The notes under the pieces are model-generated. The model was not told the DNA's origin. It made no database searches and saw nothing but the letters and a program-made list of their open reading frames with translations. Position numbers and translations under genes: made by a program. This document shows positions 5,001-5,145 of a stretch of 5,145 nt of DNA, piece after piece (the stretch's first letter is position 1; the number at the start of each line of letters is the position of its first letter). This DNA is from Alphaproteobacteria bacterium. GTDB lineage: Bacteria; Pseudomonadota; Alphaproteobacteria; UBA828. The stretch covers positions 1 through 5,145 of the forward strand of contig JAUVWK010000229.1 in the NCBI GenBank assembly GCA_030604165.1, read 5' to 3'.

Positions 5001-5145
5001 ATGAGCAAGCGACAAGACAAGGCGCCGCCGGTGCTGACGCCCGCGCGACGGGCCGAGCAGGAGGCGCGCCGCGCCCGGCTCGCGGCGCAACTGCGTACCA
5101 ACTTTCGCAAGCGCAAGGCGCAGCAAAGCGCCCACACCGCGACAA
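5001..5145 (+). CDS. Small basic Ala/Arg-rich protein (partial, runs off the window)
   Basis: The frame from ATG 5001 is open for 48 codons to the window end. It reads MSKRQDKAPPVLTPARRAEQ, then a charged helix EARRARLAAQLRTNFRKRKAQQ. The pattern is a disordered Lys/Pro N-terminus followed by an amphipathic Arg-rich helix with the (A)RLAAxLRxNxxKRKAQ signature. It matches short hypothetical proteins I recall from alphaproteobacterial genomes, sometimes just upstream of murA; that neighbour cannot be checked here. No enzymatic motif is present. A weak GGGG (4993-4996) precedes the ATG. The gene diverges from tRNA-Thr across 186 bp. The opposite strand is also open across this stretch, but the plus reading has the recognisable pattern. 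Confidence 0.7.
   Translation, partial: MSKRQDKAPPVLTPARRAEQEARRARLAAQLRTNFRKRKAQQSAHTAT

Overview
The window is GC-rich DNA with strong G/C third-position bias. The tRNA with an encoded CCA end, a DUF1028 protein, a Sel1-repeat lipid- or periplasm-directed protein, a pentapeptide-repeat protein with HxKWL segments and a short Arg/Ala-rich ORF together suggest an alphaproteobacterium, most likely of the Rhodospirillales type. This is an inference from gene style, as nothing here is a phylogenetic marker that can be read by eye.

Layout, left to right. (1) The last 17 codons of an unidentified plus-strand gene end at a TAA (53-55). (2) A 286-bp MITE-like element (56-341) with 30-bp terminal inverted repeats sits against that stop codon. 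Its right junction forms a consensus extended -10 box (TG-n-TATAAT, 337-345). (3) A plus-strand Sel1-repeat exported protein (385-1197) starts at GTG behind a good Shine-Dalgarno. (4) Convergent with it is a minus-strand DUF1028 (Ntn-hydrolase-like) gene (1238-1969). (5) A 306-bp divergent intergenic region (1970-2275) holds two tandem nested palindromes (1989-2121) built from alternating copies of one TAGTGT...TTCCGAAATT unit, then two GC-rich hairpins and an AT-rich patch. (6) A plus-strand pentapeptide-repeat protein with an internal duplication (2276-3499). (7) A minus-strand class III nucleotide cyclase-like protein (3496-4644) whose stop codon overlaps that of the pentapeptide gene. (8) A minus-strand tRNA-Thr(GGT) (4740-4814). 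(9) The start of a small basic Ala/Arg-rich protein on the plus strand (5001 to the window end).

The coding genes do not form an obvious single pathway. Removing the MITE-like element leaves only about 40-45 nt between the first partial gene and the Sel1 gene, so these two were probably once one transcription unit. The pentapeptide and cyclase-like genes are tightly convergent. The cyclase-like protein keeps both metal-binding aspartates but lacks the usual base-specifying Lys/Glu, and the transition-state Asn is probably also missing. It is flanked by N- and C-terminal regions I do not recognise, and it is the most unusual protein here. The most unusual non-coding structures are the MITE/promoter junction and the four-copy palindromic element.
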